Below are positions 14,422 through 22,147 of a stretch of 24,814 nt of DNA, piece by piece. The stretch is from an uncultured Ignavibacteriota bacterium (GTDB lineage: Bacteria > Bacteroidota > Ignavibacteria > Tepidaquicellales > Tepidaquicellaceae): the NCBI GenBank assembly GCA_937915485.1, contig CALGII010000240.1:1-24814 (forward strand), in the 5' to 3' direction. Both the position numbers and the translations under genes were made by a program. The notes under the pieces are model-generated. The model was not told the DNA's origin. It saw only the letters and a list, made by a program, of their open reading frames with translations, and searched no databases. Within the stretch, counting starts at the first letter, position 1, and every line of letters begins with the position of its first letter.

Positions 14422-15729
14422 ATGGAACTACATAAAAAAGTAAGTAAAAACACTTTTATAGTTGGCATAATCGGAATGGGATATGTGGGTTTACCTCTGG
14501 CGCTTGAATTCGCATCGAAGGGGATAAGGGTAATAGGGTTCGACCTTGATTCGAGCAAGATAAGGATCCTCAATAAGGAAAAACGGTCTTACATAAAGCA
14601 TATTTCATCAAAAAGAATCCGTGAGCAGGTAACGAGCGGGATGCTTACCGCAACGTCCGATTTTTCCAAATTAAACGTACCCGACGTTGTAATAATCTGT
14701 GTGCCGACTCCATTAAATATCAACCGTGAGCCTGATTTAAGTTACGTGCTAAACTCTACAAGGGAAATCGCGAAACACTTAAGGAAAGGGCAGTTAGTAT
14801 CGCTTGAAAGCACAACTTATCCGGGGACAACTGATGAGGACATGTTAAAGATACTTTCCACGACCGGTCTGAAGGTCGGTAAGGATTTTTATCTGTGTTT
14901 TTCGCCGGAGAGGGAGGACCCGAATAATCCTGTATATTCCACGTCGACCATACCAAAAATCGTGGGTGGTGTTACAAATAATTGCGTGAAACTCGGGTCT
15001 GAGATATACGGAAAGGTAATAAATAATATCGTACCGGTTTCGTCGACCAAAGCGGCGGAGGCGGCAAAACTGCTCGAGAACATATTCAGGTCAATAAACA
15101 TAGCGCTTGTAAACGAACTCAAAGTCGTATTCGACAGGATGGGAATCGATATTTGGGAAGTAATAAGCGCAGCATCGACGAAGCCGTTCGGATTCACACC
15201 GTTTTATCCCGGGCCGGGCCTCGGCGGTCACTGCATTCCGATAGATCCGTTCTATCTAACGTGGAAGGCGAGGGAATTCGATATCTCGAGCAAGTTTATT
15301 GAACTTGCAGGAGAGACGAACACATCAATGCCGTTCTACGTAGTTGAGAAGGTAATACACGCCCTTAATGAACACAAGAAGTCGATAAAAGGTTCGAAGA
15401 TTCTCATTCTCGGGCTTGCATATAAAAAGGACATCGATGATTTAAGGGAGTCGCCTTCATTGAAACTAATCGAACTTCTTCAGAAGCACGGAGCTTTAGT
15501 TCATTACAATGACGATTACGTTACGAGCATCCCGAAATTACGGAAATATAGTTTCAACAAGAAATCAGTGAAAATAACCCCGTCAAATTTAAAGAAGTAT
15601 GACCTTATATTATTATCGACGGATCATTCGTATTACGATTACGGTATGATACTGAAGAATTCGAGAATAGTAATTGATACACGAAATGGTTTTGGAAAAC
15701 TGAAAAGCAAAAAGATATACAAGGCATAA
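14422..15729 (+). CDS. wbpA: UDP-N-acetylglucosamine 6-dehydrogenase (WbpA-type)
   Basis: Predicted 435-residue nucleotide-sugar dehydrogenase that oxidises UDP-GlcNAc at C6 to UDP-GlcNAcA with two NAD+. It has the N-terminal Rossmann loop GIIGMGYVGLPLALEF and the VPTPLN segment. The catalytic cysteine is C271 in GLGGHCIPIDPFYLTWKA, which is the WbpA/WecC-like version rather than the UDP-glucose dehydrogenase version. ATG 14422 starts 14 bases after the antiterminator. The WbpB-, WbpD- and WbpE-like genes downstream supply the other steps of the UDP-2,3-diacetamido-2,3-dideoxy-glucuronate pathway, which supports UDP-GlcNAc as substrate. A ManNAc dehydrogenase (WecC) cannot be excluded from sequence alone. 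Confidence 0.9.
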   Translation: MELHKKVSKNTFIVGIIGMGYVGLPLALEFASKGIRVIGFDLDSSKIRILNKEKRSYIKHISSKRIREQVTSGMLTATSDFSKLNVPDVVIICVPTPLNINREPDLSYVLNSTREIAKHLRKGQLVSLESTTYPGTTDEDMLKILSTTGLKVGKDFYLCFSPEREDPNNPVYSTSTIPKIVGGVTNNCVKLGSEIYGKVINNIVPVSSTKAAEAAKLLENIFRSINIALVNELKVVFDRMGIDIWEVISAASTKPFGFTPFYPGPGLGGHCIPIDPFYLTWKAREFDISSKFIELAGETNTSMPFYVVEKVIHALNEHKKSIKGSKILILGLAYKKDIDDLRESPSLKLIELLQKHGALVHYNDDYVTSIPKLRKYSFNKKSVKITPSNLKKYDLILLSTDHSYYDYGMILKNSRIVIDTRNGFGKLKSKKIYKA

Positions 15730-15730
15730 A

Positions 15731-16855
15731 ATGGGAAAGAAAAAAACCGCTTTAATAACCGGAATAACCGGACAGGACGGAAGTTATCTAACGGAGATAC
15801 TTCTTGACAAGGGATATGAAGTACACGGAATAATCAGGAGGAGCAGTTCATTCAATACGGGCAGGATTGATCATTTATACTGCAATGATAAGATACTGGA
15901 CAGGACAATGTTCTTACATTACGGGGACGTAACCGATACGAGCAATCTGAACAGGCTTCTTGAAAAAACGCAACCTGACGAGATATACAATCTCGCTGCC
16001 CAAAGCCACGTTAAGGTATCGTTCGAAATACCCGAATACACCGCGGAAGTGGACGCAATGGGAACTCTAAGGTTTCTCGACGCGATACGGGAGGCGGGGC
16101 TCAAGACAAAATTTTATCAGGCATCGACCAGCGAATTATACGGAAAAGTACAGCAAATACCGCAGAACGAAGACACGCCGTTTTATCCCCGCAGCCCATA
16201 CGGAGTAGCGAAGATATACGGATACTGGATTGTAAAAAATTACCGCGAAGCATATAACCTTTACGCCTGCAACGGAATACTTTTTAATCACGAGTCACCT
16301 CGCAGGGGTGAGACGTTCGTAACGAGAAAAATCACGCGGGCGGTATCACGCATTATCTGCGGACAGCAGGAAAATTTTTCGCTGGGAAATCTGAATGCCA
16401 AGCGGGACTGGGGGTATGCGCCCGAATACTGCGAGGGAATGTGGAGAATGCTTCAGCAGGACAGCCCGGACGATTTTGTCCTTGCGACGGGTGAAACTCA
16501 CACAGTGAGAGAATTTGTAGAACTGGCATTCAGGTATGCCGGAATCGAGATTGAATGGAGAGGCGATAAGGAGAATGAAAAAGGAATAGTAAAATCTTTT
16601 AATGCGGATCTCGGAGGAAATCCCGAATCGATGGGAGAACTTTACCACAAGTTACTCGAAAAATTCATAAAGATTGGGGATACGGTAGTATACGTTGACA
16701 GGAACTATTACCGTCCGACTGAAGTCGATCTTCTCATAGGTGACGCATCCAAGGCAAAGAAAGTTCTTGGATGGGAGCCAAAAATAAAGTTTGAAGAGTT
16801 AGTAAAATTAATGATTACTTCCGATATAGAAAAAGTATTAAAGAGAGGATTCTAA
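15731..16855 (+). CDS. gmd: GDP-mannose 4,6-dehydratase
   Basis: Predicted 374-residue short-chain dehydrogenase that converts GDP-D-mannose to GDP-4-keto-6-deoxy-D-mannose, the precursor of fucose, rhamnose or perosamine. The cofactor loop is TGITGQDGSYLTEILL. The catalytic residues are T133 and E135 in ASTSELYG, and Y157/K161 in SPYGVAKIYGYW. Other family marks are GIIRRSSSFNTGRI, FNHESPRRGETFVTRKI and VLATGETHTVREF. An insertion of about 20 residues follows the NEKGIVKS segment (about 285-310) relative to typical Gmd. The gene starts one base after the wbpA stop and its stop overlaps the next ATG. No GDP-fucose synthase, Rmd or perosamine synthase is present here, so its product must be finished elsewhere. 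Confidence 0.95.
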   Translation: MGKKKTALITGITGQDGSYLTEILLDKGYEVHGIIRRSSSFNTGRIDHLYCNDKILDRTMFLHYGDVTDTSNLNRLLEKTQPDEIYNLAAQSHVKVSFEIPEYTAEVDAMGTLRFLDAIREAGLKTKFYQASTSELYGKVQQIPQNEDTPFYPRSPYGVAKIYGYWIVKNYREAYNLYACNGILFNHESPRRGETFVTRKITRAVSRIICGQQENFSLGNLNAKRDWGYAPEYCEGMWRMLQQDSPDDFVLATGETHTVREFVELAFRYAGIEIEWRGDKENEKGIVKSFNADLGGNPESMGELYHKLLEKFIKIGDTVVYVDRNYYRPTEVDLLIGDASKAKKVLGWEPKIKFEELVKLMITSDIEKVLKRGF

Positions 16856-17832
16856 TGTATTCGGGAATAAAACTATCAGTGATAGGATGCGGGAAATGGG
16901 GCATCAATCATGTCAGAACCGCTCACAAACTTCTTGGCGGGGATCTGTTATCAGTTTGCGACAAATCAAAAAGCGCGGAGCCGAAGATACGGGAAATATC
17001 GGACAGGATATTTTTTTGCGATGGTGTACTCGGCTTACTCGAGAACAAGGAAATAAATTCAGTAATAGTATCAACTCCGGCAGAGACTCATTTTGAGATA
17101 GCAAAGATGTGTCTCGAACACGGGAAGCATGTTCTGGTTGAGAAGCCAATAACGCTTTATTCAACGGAAGCAGAATCACTTTTACGGCTAGCCGAATCAA
17201 GGAATTTAGTCCTGATGGTTGGTCACGTGTTGTTATATCATCCGGCGGTTTTAAAGATGAAGGAAATGATAGACGGAGATTACATCGGAAGAATTCAGTA
17301 CATATACAGCAACAGGCTGAATCTCGGAACGATAAGGAAGGAAGAGAACATATTATGGAGTTTTGCGCCTCACGATATTTCTATCATACAGTTTTTACTT
17401 GACAATAAAAAGCCGGATTCGGTTTACGCACAAGGCGCGACATTTTTGCAAAAGAATATCGAGGACACTACATTAACATACATAAAGTATCCGGAGAACA
17501 TACACGTTCACATTTACGTAAGTTGGCTTCATCCGTTTAAGGAGCAGAGGCTTGTAGTTATCGGCGACAAAGGGATGATAGTGTTCGAAGACAGTTTGAA
17601 AACCGAAAAACTTAAATATTATAAAAAAGGATTTAGCATCGTTGACGGGGAGATAGAGAAATTCGATTCGGATTACGAGGTTATTTCATTTGAAAACAAG
17701 CAGCCTCTGGAAGAAGAGCAGAAGCATTTTTACGAGTGTATATCTTCGGGCAGCATACCGCGAACGAACGGCAGGCACGCGAAGGAAGTTCTTGAAATTC
17801 TGGAGAAAGCACAAAAGAGACTGGACAACTAA
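16855..17832 (+). CDS. wbpB: Gfo/Idh/MocA oxidoreductase (WbpB-like)
   Basis: Predicted 325-residue NAD-dependent sugar dehydrogenase. It has the Rossmann motif VIGCGKWGINHV at the N-terminus and the family EKP motif at 96-98 (HVLVEKPITLYS) with K97 as the likely catalytic lysine. By context it oxidises UDP-GlcNAcA at C3 to the 3-keto sugar, as WbpB does in Pseudomonas. The C-terminal domain is a beta-sheet substrate-binding domain. The ATG overlaps the gmd stop and its own stop overlaps the next ATG (TAATG both times), so the genes are translationally coupled. The assignment to WbpB rests on neighbours (WbpA, D and E), since the family is broad. Confidence 0.8.
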   Translation: MYSGIKLSVIGCGKWGINHVRTAHKLLGGDLLSVCDKSKSAEPKIREISDRIFFCDGVLGLLENKEINSVIVSTPAETHFEIAKMCLEHGKHVLVEKPITLYSTEAESLLRLAESRNLVLMVGHVLLYHPAVLKMKEMIDGDYIGRIQYIYSNRLNLGTIRKEENILWSFAPHDISIIQFLLDNKKPDSVYAQGATFLQKNIEDTTLTYIKYPENIHVHIYVSWLHPFKEQRLVVIGDKGMIVFEDSLKTEKLKYYKKGFSIVDGEIEKFDSDYEVISFENKQPLEEEQKHFYECISSGSIPRTNGRHAKEVLEILEKAQKRLDN

Positions 17833-18416
17833 TGGAGAAGAAAAACTTTTACGTAAATGAGCATGCGGTTGTAGATGAAAATGTAGAAATCGGAGAAGGA
17901 ACGAAAATCTGGCATTTCACCCATGTTCAGTCGGGTTCGAAGATAGGCAACAAGTGCATACTGGGACAAAATGTAAACATAGGCAACAACGTAACGATAG
18001 GAAACTTTGTAAAGATACAGAACAACGTTTCGGTATATGAAGGAGTTGAACTGGAGGATTACGTTTTTTGCGGACCTTCTATGGTATTCACGAACATACT
18101 GAATCCGAGAAGCAAATATCCTCAGGTCGGCGCAGAGTTTTACATCAAGACGCTGGTGAAAGAAGGCGCTTCACTCGGAGCGAATTCGACAATCGTGTGC
18201 GGAGTAACAATTGGGCGGTTCGCGTTTGTAGGAGCGGGAACGGTAGTAACCAAGGATGTGCCCGATTTTGCTCTTGTAGTAGGCAATCCTTCAAAAATCA
18301 AGGGATGGTACAGCGAAGCGGGTAAGAAACTCATATTCGACGAAAGCGGGACGGCATTCTGCGAGAAATCGGGAAAGAAATACAAACTTGAAAATAACAT
18401 AGTAAAAGAAATTTAA
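17832..18416 (+). CDS. wbpD: Left-handed beta-helix N-acetyltransferase (WbpD-like)
   Basis: Predicted 194-residue trimeric acetyltransferase. It has a hexapeptide-repeat beta-helix (GSKIGNKCILGQNVNIGN, NVTIGNFVKIQNNVSV and others) with the WHFTHVQSGSKIG and YVFCGPSMVFTNILNPRS segments shared by WbpD-type enzymes. It is expected to acetylate the 3-amino group on UDP-GlcNAc(3N)A with acetyl-CoA. The length matches the family. Its ATG overlaps the preceding stop. It is followed after 10 bases by the WbpE-like aminotransferase, consistent with the order of reactions. Other acetyltransferases of this class act on different amino sugars, so the substrate is inferred from neighbours. Confidence 0.85.
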   Translation: MEKKNFYVNEHAVVDENVEIGEGTKIWHFTHVQSGSKIGNKCILGQNVNIGNNVTIGNFVKIQNNVSVYEGVELEDYVFCGPSMVFTNILNPRSKYPQVGAEFYIKTLVKEGASLGANSTIVCGVTIGRFAFVGAGTVVTKDVPDFALVVGNPSKIKGWYSEAGKKLIFDESGTAFCEKSGKKYKLENNIVKEI

Positions 18417-18426
18417 CTGATAAAAA

Positions 18427-19611
18427 ATGAAAGTACCTTTATTAGATCTCAAAGCGCAATACAATACAATAAAGAAAGAACTTGACGAAGCATTGATAAA
18501 AACTGCCGAATCACAATACTTCATACTGGGTCCTGAAGTAGGAAAACTTGAAGAAAACATCTGCGAATATCTTAAGTGCAAATATGCCGTGGGGGTATCG
18601 TCCGGAACGGACGCGCTGCTAATCGCGCTTATGGCGGTGGGAATAAAACCCGGCGATGAAGTAATAATTCCTGATTATTCATTCTTCGCGACGGCGGGAG
18701 TAGTCTCGCGCCTGAACGCGATCCCGGTATTCGTTGACATAGATTTGCAGACGTACAATATTGATGCCGACAAGGTAGAAGCGAAAATTACGGAGAAAAC
18801 TAAGGCAATTATACCCGTTCATTTATACGGGCAATCTGCAGAAATGAACGCACTGACAGAGATAGCGAAGAAACACGGATTGAAGATAATCGAGGACGGA
18901 GCGCAGGCAATCGGTTCACAATACAGGGACGGAAGGTATTCGGGTACGATCGGAGACATAGGATGTTTCTCCTTTTTCCCGAGCAAGAATTTAGGTTGTT
19001 TTGGAGACGGAGGAATGGTTACAACGAATGACGAAACGCTATACGAAAGATTGAAAATACTTCGTGTGCACGGTTCAAAACCCAAGTATTACCACAAAAT
19101 TATCGGAGGCAATTTCAGGCTCGACGCCATACAGGCGGCGGTGCTGAACGTAAAACTTCCGCATCTCAACGGATGGTCGGAAGGCAGACGGAAGAATGCC
19201 CGGCTCTACACAGAACTTTTCATTAAGTCGGGGCTCAGTACGGGCAGCGGGCGCACGGATTATGAGGACGGCGGCAGGGTGCTTCTGCCGAAAGCGATTT
19301 ATGAAAGCGCCGGTCACCGGAATTACCACATATTCAATCAATTTGTTATCCGCGTTAAGGAAAGGGATGAACTCAGGGCATTTCTGTCCGGCAAAGAAAT
19401 AGGAACGGAGATTTATTATCCGATTCCATTCCACAGGCAGGAATGTTTTAAGGAACTGATGAACGACAAAAGATACACTAACGGTGAATTTGGTTTTTCA
19501 GATACGGCCGCAACAGAGACAATTGCGCTTCCAATATATTCCGAATTAAGCGCGGAGCAGATCAATTTTGTAGTTGATTCCGTAAAAGAATTTTATGGTT
19601 CGCGTTCTTGA
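18427..19611 (+). CDS. wbpE: DegT/DnrJ/EryC1 aminotransferase (WbpE-like)
   Basis: Predicted 394-residue PLP-dependent sugar aminotransferase. The internal-aldimine lysine is K187 in FSFFPSKNLGCFGDGG. YAVGVSSGTDALLIAL near residue 54 and VHLYGQSAEMN near residue 135 contribute to the cofactor pocket, and IEDGAQAIGSQYRDGRYSG follows. By context it aminates UDP-3-keto-GlcNAcA with glutamate to give UDP-GlcNAc(3NH2)A, the WbpE reaction. The family also includes pyridoxal-dependent perosamine synthases, so a link with the GDP-4-keto-6-deoxymannose from gmd is a possible alternative. The overlap-coupled WbpB and WbpD genes favour the WbpE role. Its stop is six bases before the next start. Confidence 0.88.
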   Translation: MKVPLLDLKAQYNTIKKELDEALIKTAESQYFILGPEVGKLEENICEYLKCKYAVGVSSGTDALLIALMAVGIKPGDEVIIPDYSFFATAGVVSRLNAIPVFVDIDLQTYNIDADKVEAKITEKTKAIIPVHLYGQSAEMNALTEIAKKHGLKIIEDGAQAIGSQYRDGRYSGTIGDIGCFSFFPSKNLGCFGDGGMVTTNDETLYERLKILRVHGSKPKYYHKIIGGNFRLDAIQAAVLNVKLPHLNGWSEGRRKNARLYTELFIKSGLSTGSGRTDYEDGGRVLLPKAIYESAGHRNYHIFNQFVIRVKERDELRAFLSGKEIGTEIYYPIPFHRQECFKELMNDKRYTNGEFGFSDTAATETIALPIYSELSAEQINFVVDSVKEFYGSRS

Positions 19612-19617
19612 TAATTG

Positions 19618-21300
19618 ATGAATAGATTTTTCATAATAATCATATTGTCATTATCAGTATTTGTTTTCCGGCGGGCAGAAGGGCAGATTGAACTTGTACC
19701 TGCGGAGCATCCTGTTTACGATTATTTGAAAAAAATGCAGGTTGAGGGTGTAATTCCGGAATATACCTCGGCAAATCTTCCGTTATCGAGAAAAGTAATC
19801 GGTAACTATATCGATAAAATTCTAACAAGCAGTAACTTATCCGGAATAGATATTAAACTCGCGAAAGAGTATTATACCGAATTTTCTTACGACATTCGAA
19901 AGGACCCTTCAAGATACACAAGCATTCTTGGCACGAAAAGGGGCAATTTATTCAGCGATGAGAAATTCAGGTATCTATACGGGTTTACAGACACAAATGC
20001 ATCGTTATTTCTCAACACAATTGTTGGATTTGAATTTTCCGGCAACGAGGGCGATTCGCTATCGAATAATACAGCGACATTATCAGATATAGGCTTTCGG
20101 GCAAGGGGCACTTTATACGATAGAGCCGGATATTCGATAGAATTACAAACGGGAAAGAGGATAGCGGGGACATCTGAGTCTTCCGAGTTCCTGAAAATGA
20201 CCAATACTTTACTGAGGACAGACAGGGAGTTCGCGCTTCACGGAAATTATTATGTGAATTACAGAGGACACGTAAGGTATCAGACTCCGGGAGGATTTCT
20301 GAGCCTGACCGCAGGACACGAGAAAATATCAATCGGGTCGGGTTATATAAGCAAACTTTTCTACTCAAAAGATGCGCCGCCGTTCAGTTTCATCAAACTC
20401 GATTTAAGTTACAAGAAATTCGCGTATTCTTTTTTCTACGGTTCGCTCAAGGGCGATTCAATCGGCGTTGAATTAAAATCGAAGAATATTGCTGGTCACA
20501 GGCTTGACATAAATTTCAGCGATAAATTCCGGGCGGGATTTTATGAGTCAATAGTAATAAGCAACGATCCGTTCAGTTTTTCTTTTTTCAATCCATTCAG
20601 TTTTCTCACGTCTGCAGACTTGAACTCAGGCGCCAAAGAAACGACACTAAACAATACATTAATGGGAGTCGATCTGGAGTACATACCATTTAAGAATTTA
20701 TCAGTTCAGGCTACCTTTTTAATTGACGACCTTAATTTAAGTACGATTTCAGACACGTCGTACATTGGGAACGAGAACAAATTCGGATATCAGATCGGCT
20801 TATTATGGAATAAAGCATTTACTCTGGATAATCTAACGTTCAAGGTCGAATATACGAGACTTGATCCATTCGTATATTCCCACAGAACGAACAAATCAAC
20901 ATACACTAATTGGGGAATATCTCTTGGCAGTCAATTACCGCCTAATTCCGACGAAATAGCGTTAGAATCCGATTTATGGTTGTCTTCCAGAATAAATATA
21001 AATTGTAAATACACTTTCCAACGTTCGGGATTCGGAATTATTTTCGATGAGAACGGAAAGTTACTATATAACTTCGGCGGCGATATAAATTACGGATTCG
21101 GTGATTATAATATTATTAAGAACAGATTTCTTAACGGTAACAGGATAAATAAATCATTTTTTACCATAAATTTAAATACGCAACTCATTCGTCAGTTTTA
21201 TTTGAATGTGATGTACAGATATTCAAATTATAATTTGTTATACGCAAACGGCAATTACAGAGACAATACATTCAAATTCGGCTTCAAATTCCATTTTTAA
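19618..21300 (+). CDS. Wzi-like capsule assembly outer-membrane protein
   Basis: Predicted 560-residue outer-membrane beta-barrel. Start ATG 19618; the TTG at 19615 would add one residue. A signal peptide (NRFFIIIILSLSVFVFRRAEG) precedes QIELVPAEHPVYDYLKKM and then NLPLSRKVI, an N-terminal pattern I associate with Wzi-family proteins of Bacteroidota. Repeated alternating strands follow, and the protein ends in FKFGFKFHF with the C-terminal aromatic expected of a barrel. Wzi anchors or organises capsular polysaccharide at the surface, which fits the module. Barrel proteins diverge quickly, so confidence in the exact family is moderate. It begins six bases after the aminotransferase stop. Confidence 0.72.
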   Translation: MNRFFIIIILSLSVFVFRRAEGQIELVPAEHPVYDYLKKMQVEGVIPEYTSANLPLSRKVIGNYIDKILTSSNLSGIDIKLAKEYYTEFSYDIRKDPSRYTSILGTKRGNLFSDEKFRYLYGFTDTNASLFLNTIVGFEFSGNEGDSLSNNTATLSDIGFRARGTLYDRAGYSIELQTGKRIAGTSESSEFLKMTNTLLRTDREFALHGNYYVNYRGHVRYQTPGGFLSLTAGHEKISIGSGYISKLFYSKDAPPFSFIKLDLSYKKFAYSFFYGSLKGDSIGVELKSKNIAGHRLDINFSDKFRAGFYESIVISNDPFSFSFFNPFSFLTSADLNSGAKETTLNNTLMGVDLEYIPFKNLSVQATFLIDDLNLSTISDTSYIGNENKFGYQIGLLWNKAFTLDNLTFKVEYTRLDPFVYSHRTNKSTYTNWGISLGSQLPPNSDEIALESDLWLSSRININCKYTFQRSGFGIIFDENGKLLYNFGGDINYGFGDYNIIKNRFLNGNRINKSFFTINLNTQLIRQFYLNVMYRYSNYNLLYANGNYRDNTFKFGFKFHF

Positions 21301-21367
21301 TGATAGAAAAAAAACTTGATTTTTATCAGAAATACAAATAAATTAATACAATTATAATTATTTAGTT

Positions 21368-22099
21368 ATGAGGAAAATCACATTACTGTTTATTTGTCTT
21401 ATTTTAGGTATAATTGGGGTGAGCAGGTTAAATGCGCAAGGATACACACCTCCGACTATGGTGTACGGTTTAAGCCTAGACGGAATACTGGCTACAAACG
21501 ATGCGCACGGTTCAGCGCTTGATAATACAAGCATTACAGACGGCACTTACGGCATGGTCTGGGGCAGAGGGGCATCGATATACGGTAAATTCGGATTAGG
21601 AATTAGGAAAAACCACAGGATAGCATTATCCGCGTCATATTTGAAGATGACGCACGACGATTCCGGGGAAATACCATTTTTTAACTTCAGTCCGAAAGAA
21701 CCTTTCACAAACTATGATATTTTATCCGGATCGGTCGGATACGAATACGCATTTAATCCGAGGTGCAAAAATAAACAGTATATAGGATTCGCGATTACAG
21801 CAAATTATATCATTCCAAATGAAGGCATGATTTCTACTTACCAGTTCGACAATTCGTTCAGAATGGGATTGCAGGTTACTTCGGGTTATGAATGGACGCT
21901 TGACAAGGCTCAGCAGTACGGATTATTTATCGGATTAAGATATAATCTTGCCAACATAATCGGTTCAACAAACGGAGTCGGGACGATGAATGACGGCAGC
22001 GGTGAGGGAGGACCTACATACTGGAGGCGTGTAGGATTTTTGAGCCTCAATCTTGGTTTTAATTTTTATACAGGCGTTAAACCATACAGGGCGAAATAA
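21368..22099 (+). CDS. Outer-membrane beta-barrel protein of unknown function
   Basis: Predicted 243-residue secreted protein with a signal peptide (MRKITLLFICLILGIIGVS, cleavage after RLNA). The mature part starts with QGYTPPTMVYGLSL and consists of alternating aromatic and polar strands, such as MGLQVTSGYEWTL and YGLFIGLRYNLA, separated by Gly/Asn turns. This is typical of a small outer-membrane barrel of 8-10 strands. No family-specific motif was recognised. It lies 67 bp after the Wzi-like gene, a gap that could hold its own promoter, and just before a strong terminator. It may belong to the module or be independent. Confidence 0.7.
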   Translation: MRKITLLFICLILGIIGVSRLNAQGYTPPTMVYGLSLDGILATNDAHGSALDNTSITDGTYGMVWGRGASIYGKFGLGIRKNHRIALSASYLKMTHDDSGEIPFFNFSPKEPFTNYDILSGSVGYEYAFNPRCKNKQYIGFAITANYIIPNEGMISTYQFDNSFRMGLQVTSGYEWTLDKAQQYGLFIGLRYNLANIIGSTNGVGTMNDGSGEGGPTYWRRVGFLSLNLGFNFYTGVKPYRAK

Positions 22100-22119
22100 A
22101 AAACAATAAGTTTAGTGAA

Positions 22120-22147
22120 GGGAGTATCGTTGATGCTCCCTTTTTTT
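22120..22147 (+). terminator. Rho-independent terminator ending the polysaccharide module
   Basis: GGGAGTATC (22120-22128) pairs with GATGCTCCC (22132-22140) with a single G-U wobble and a GTT loop, followed by seven Ts. It is the strongest terminator in the window. It lies between the convergent barrel gene and mfd; the T-tract overlaps the mfd stop codon region. Confidence 0.9.

Noticed and set aside
21301..21367. Terminator or promoter between the Wzi-like and barrel genes
   Set aside because: A short TGATA/TATCA inverted repeat with an A-run is present, but the 5-bp AT stem is too weak to call.
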